Below, piece after piece: positions 8,445 to 8,998 of a stretch of DNA of 8,998 nucleotides; the stretch's first letter is position 1, and the number at the start of each line of letters is the position of its first letter. The notes beneath the pieces are model-generated. The model did no database searches. It was given only the letters and a program-made list of their open reading frames with translations, and had not been told where the DNA came from. The stretch comes from Candidatus Altimarinota bacterium (GTDB taxonomy: Bacteria > Patescibacteriota > Gracilibacteria > BD1-5 > UBA2023): positions 1 to 8,998 of the forward strand of contig CALREC010000017.1 of the NCBI GenBank assembly GCA_943355085.1, written 5' to 3'. The position numbers were made by a program, and so were the translations under genes.

Positions 8445-8533
8445 CCCTCACCCAACCTCTCTTAGAAGCAGAGGAAGCAAAAAATAAGTAATTCACCCTT
8501 CTCCTCCTAGGAGAAGGGTCGGGGATGAGGTGG
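8445..8533. repeat. Intergenic palindromic repeat element, possibly MITE- or REP-like
   Basis: The element starts right after the TAG of the giant gene with CCCTCACCCAACCTCTC and ends with GTCGGGGATGAGGTGG, giving imperfect inverted ends (CCTCA-CCC against the complement of GGG-ATGAGG). Inside are a short stem (CCTCT 8456-8460 with AGAGG 8470-8474) and a perfect hairpin at 8495-8519. It is richer in G and C than the AT-rich flanks. The CCCTCACCC/GGGATGAGG ends resemble dispersed intergenic repeats of many bacterial genomes. Only one copy is in this window, so the repeat nature is inferred. Confidence 0.5.
8495..8519. terminator. Perfect 11-bp hairpin between the giant gene and the lipoprotein gene; possible terminator
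   Basis: ACCCTTCTCCT (8495-8505) pairs with AGGAGAAGGGT (8509-8519) across a 3-base loop (CCT). No T-tract follows on the plus strand; the next bases are CGGGGATGAGG. It is therefore not a textbook intrinsic terminator, but such a strong stem 51 bases after a stop codon could end or protect the transcript. Confidence 0.35.
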
Positions 8534-8572
8534 AAAGAGGTCAAAAGCAATATCAATTCCTAACTCGATATC

Positions 8573-8998
8573 ATGAAAAAACTCCTCGTCGCTACTTTTC
8601 TTATCCTATTTCTCTCCTCTTGTTTTGGAGGTACTAAGTCTCCAGAGGTCACAAAGGATACTTCTTACTATAAAACCCTCTGGAAAGATACTTTCAGGTC
8701 CTATCAATCTGCGATCACCAAAATCCCAAAAAAGGGAAAGTTCGATTTTGAACTTGGTACTATGGTAAGTGGAAGTGGTGAAGCATTGTCTGAATTTTCT
8801 GGTATAAAATTTCAGGAAAAGTTTTCGAGTCTGAGCATTGGGTTTCTTGGGGATTATAATTTTGAGGACAGTGAACACCCGAGTCTCGATGCGACCATGA
8901 AAGTATATCTCAATAAACGGAGTTTTGGTGCTGGTGATATAGATATAACTTTCAGTATTGATGGAAGTGGTTCAGTGGCATATAGCCTCAATCATCTT
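8573..8998 (+). CDS. Putative lipoprotein, N-terminal part (3' end outside the window)
   Basis: The frame is open from ATG 8573 to the end of the window (142 residues seen). The start has a classic lipoprotein signal: MKKLLVATFLILFL then LSSC, with the lipidated Cys at residue 17, followed by a small GG/Ser/Thr linker. The mature part has a short charged helical stretch (about residues 33-55, YYKTLWKDTFRSYQSAITK) and then alternating polar/hydrophobic segments such as FDFELGTMVSG, SLSIGFLGDYNF and DIDITFSIDGSGSVAYSL. These suggest a beta-rich fold that may bind a hydrophobic ligand, but I recognise no family. It lies 128 bp after the giant gene on the same strand, separated by the palindromic element, so co-transcription is uncertain. 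There is no visible Shine-Dalgarno and no in-frame TGA among about 13 glycine codons. Confidence 0.8.
   Translation, partial: MKKLLVATFLILFLSSCFGGTKSPEVTKDTSYYKTLWKDTFRSYQSAITKIPKKGKFDFELGTMVSGSGEALSEFSGIKFQEKFSSLSIGFLGDYNFEDSEHPSLDATMKVYLNKRSFGAGDIDITFSIDGSGSVAYSLNHL

Noticed and set aside
8606..8878. Minus-strand open frame of 90 codons
   Set aside because: It overlaps the lipoprotein gene, whose lipobox start is convincing. The antisense product has no features.

Overview
This window most likely comes from a Gracilibacteria or Absconditabacteria (SR1) genome, members of the Patescibacteria/CPR that read UGA as glycine (translation table 25). The main reason is one unbroken + strand reading frame from ATG 933 to TAG 8444. 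It holds 37 in-frame TGA codons, no TAA or TAG, and no frameshift. Read with the standard code it falls apart into more than a dozen pieces, all in the same frame. At several TGA sites the family pattern calls for glycine: the LP-x-A-G motif of a FISUMP domain, a GGSS-type linker, an F-x-G-L turn, and the last strand of a FecR domain. TGG is used freely for Trp. The three complete or 3'-complete genes end in TAA or TAG.

Layout. Positions 1-240 hold the C-terminal end of hrcA, the heat-shock repressor (+ strand). It converges on a type IV prepilin-like gene (267-752, - strand). An AT-rich divergent intergenic region (753-932) holds weak promoter candidates and four copies of the heptamer ATTCTAA/TTAGAAT. 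Positions 933-8444 encode a giant surface protein of 2503 residues. In order it has a signal peptide, a FISUMP-like domain, a Cys/Trp module, several Ig-like (Big_5/SbsA-like) repeats, a chain of carboxypeptidase-regulatory-like beta domains, a ZU5-like region, a Ser tract followed by a GGSS linker, a FecR-like domain, and three SLH domains at the C-terminus. A short palindromic repeat element (about 8445-8533) follows, then the start of a lipoprotein gene (8573 to beyond the window end).

How the genes fit together. The prepilin, the giant SLH-anchored protein and the lipoprotein all act at the cell surface. This fits an attached or predatory CPR lifestyle, but that role is inference. No mobile element, CRISPR array, tRNA or rRNA is visible. 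Domain names come from motif recognition by eye; no database search was run.
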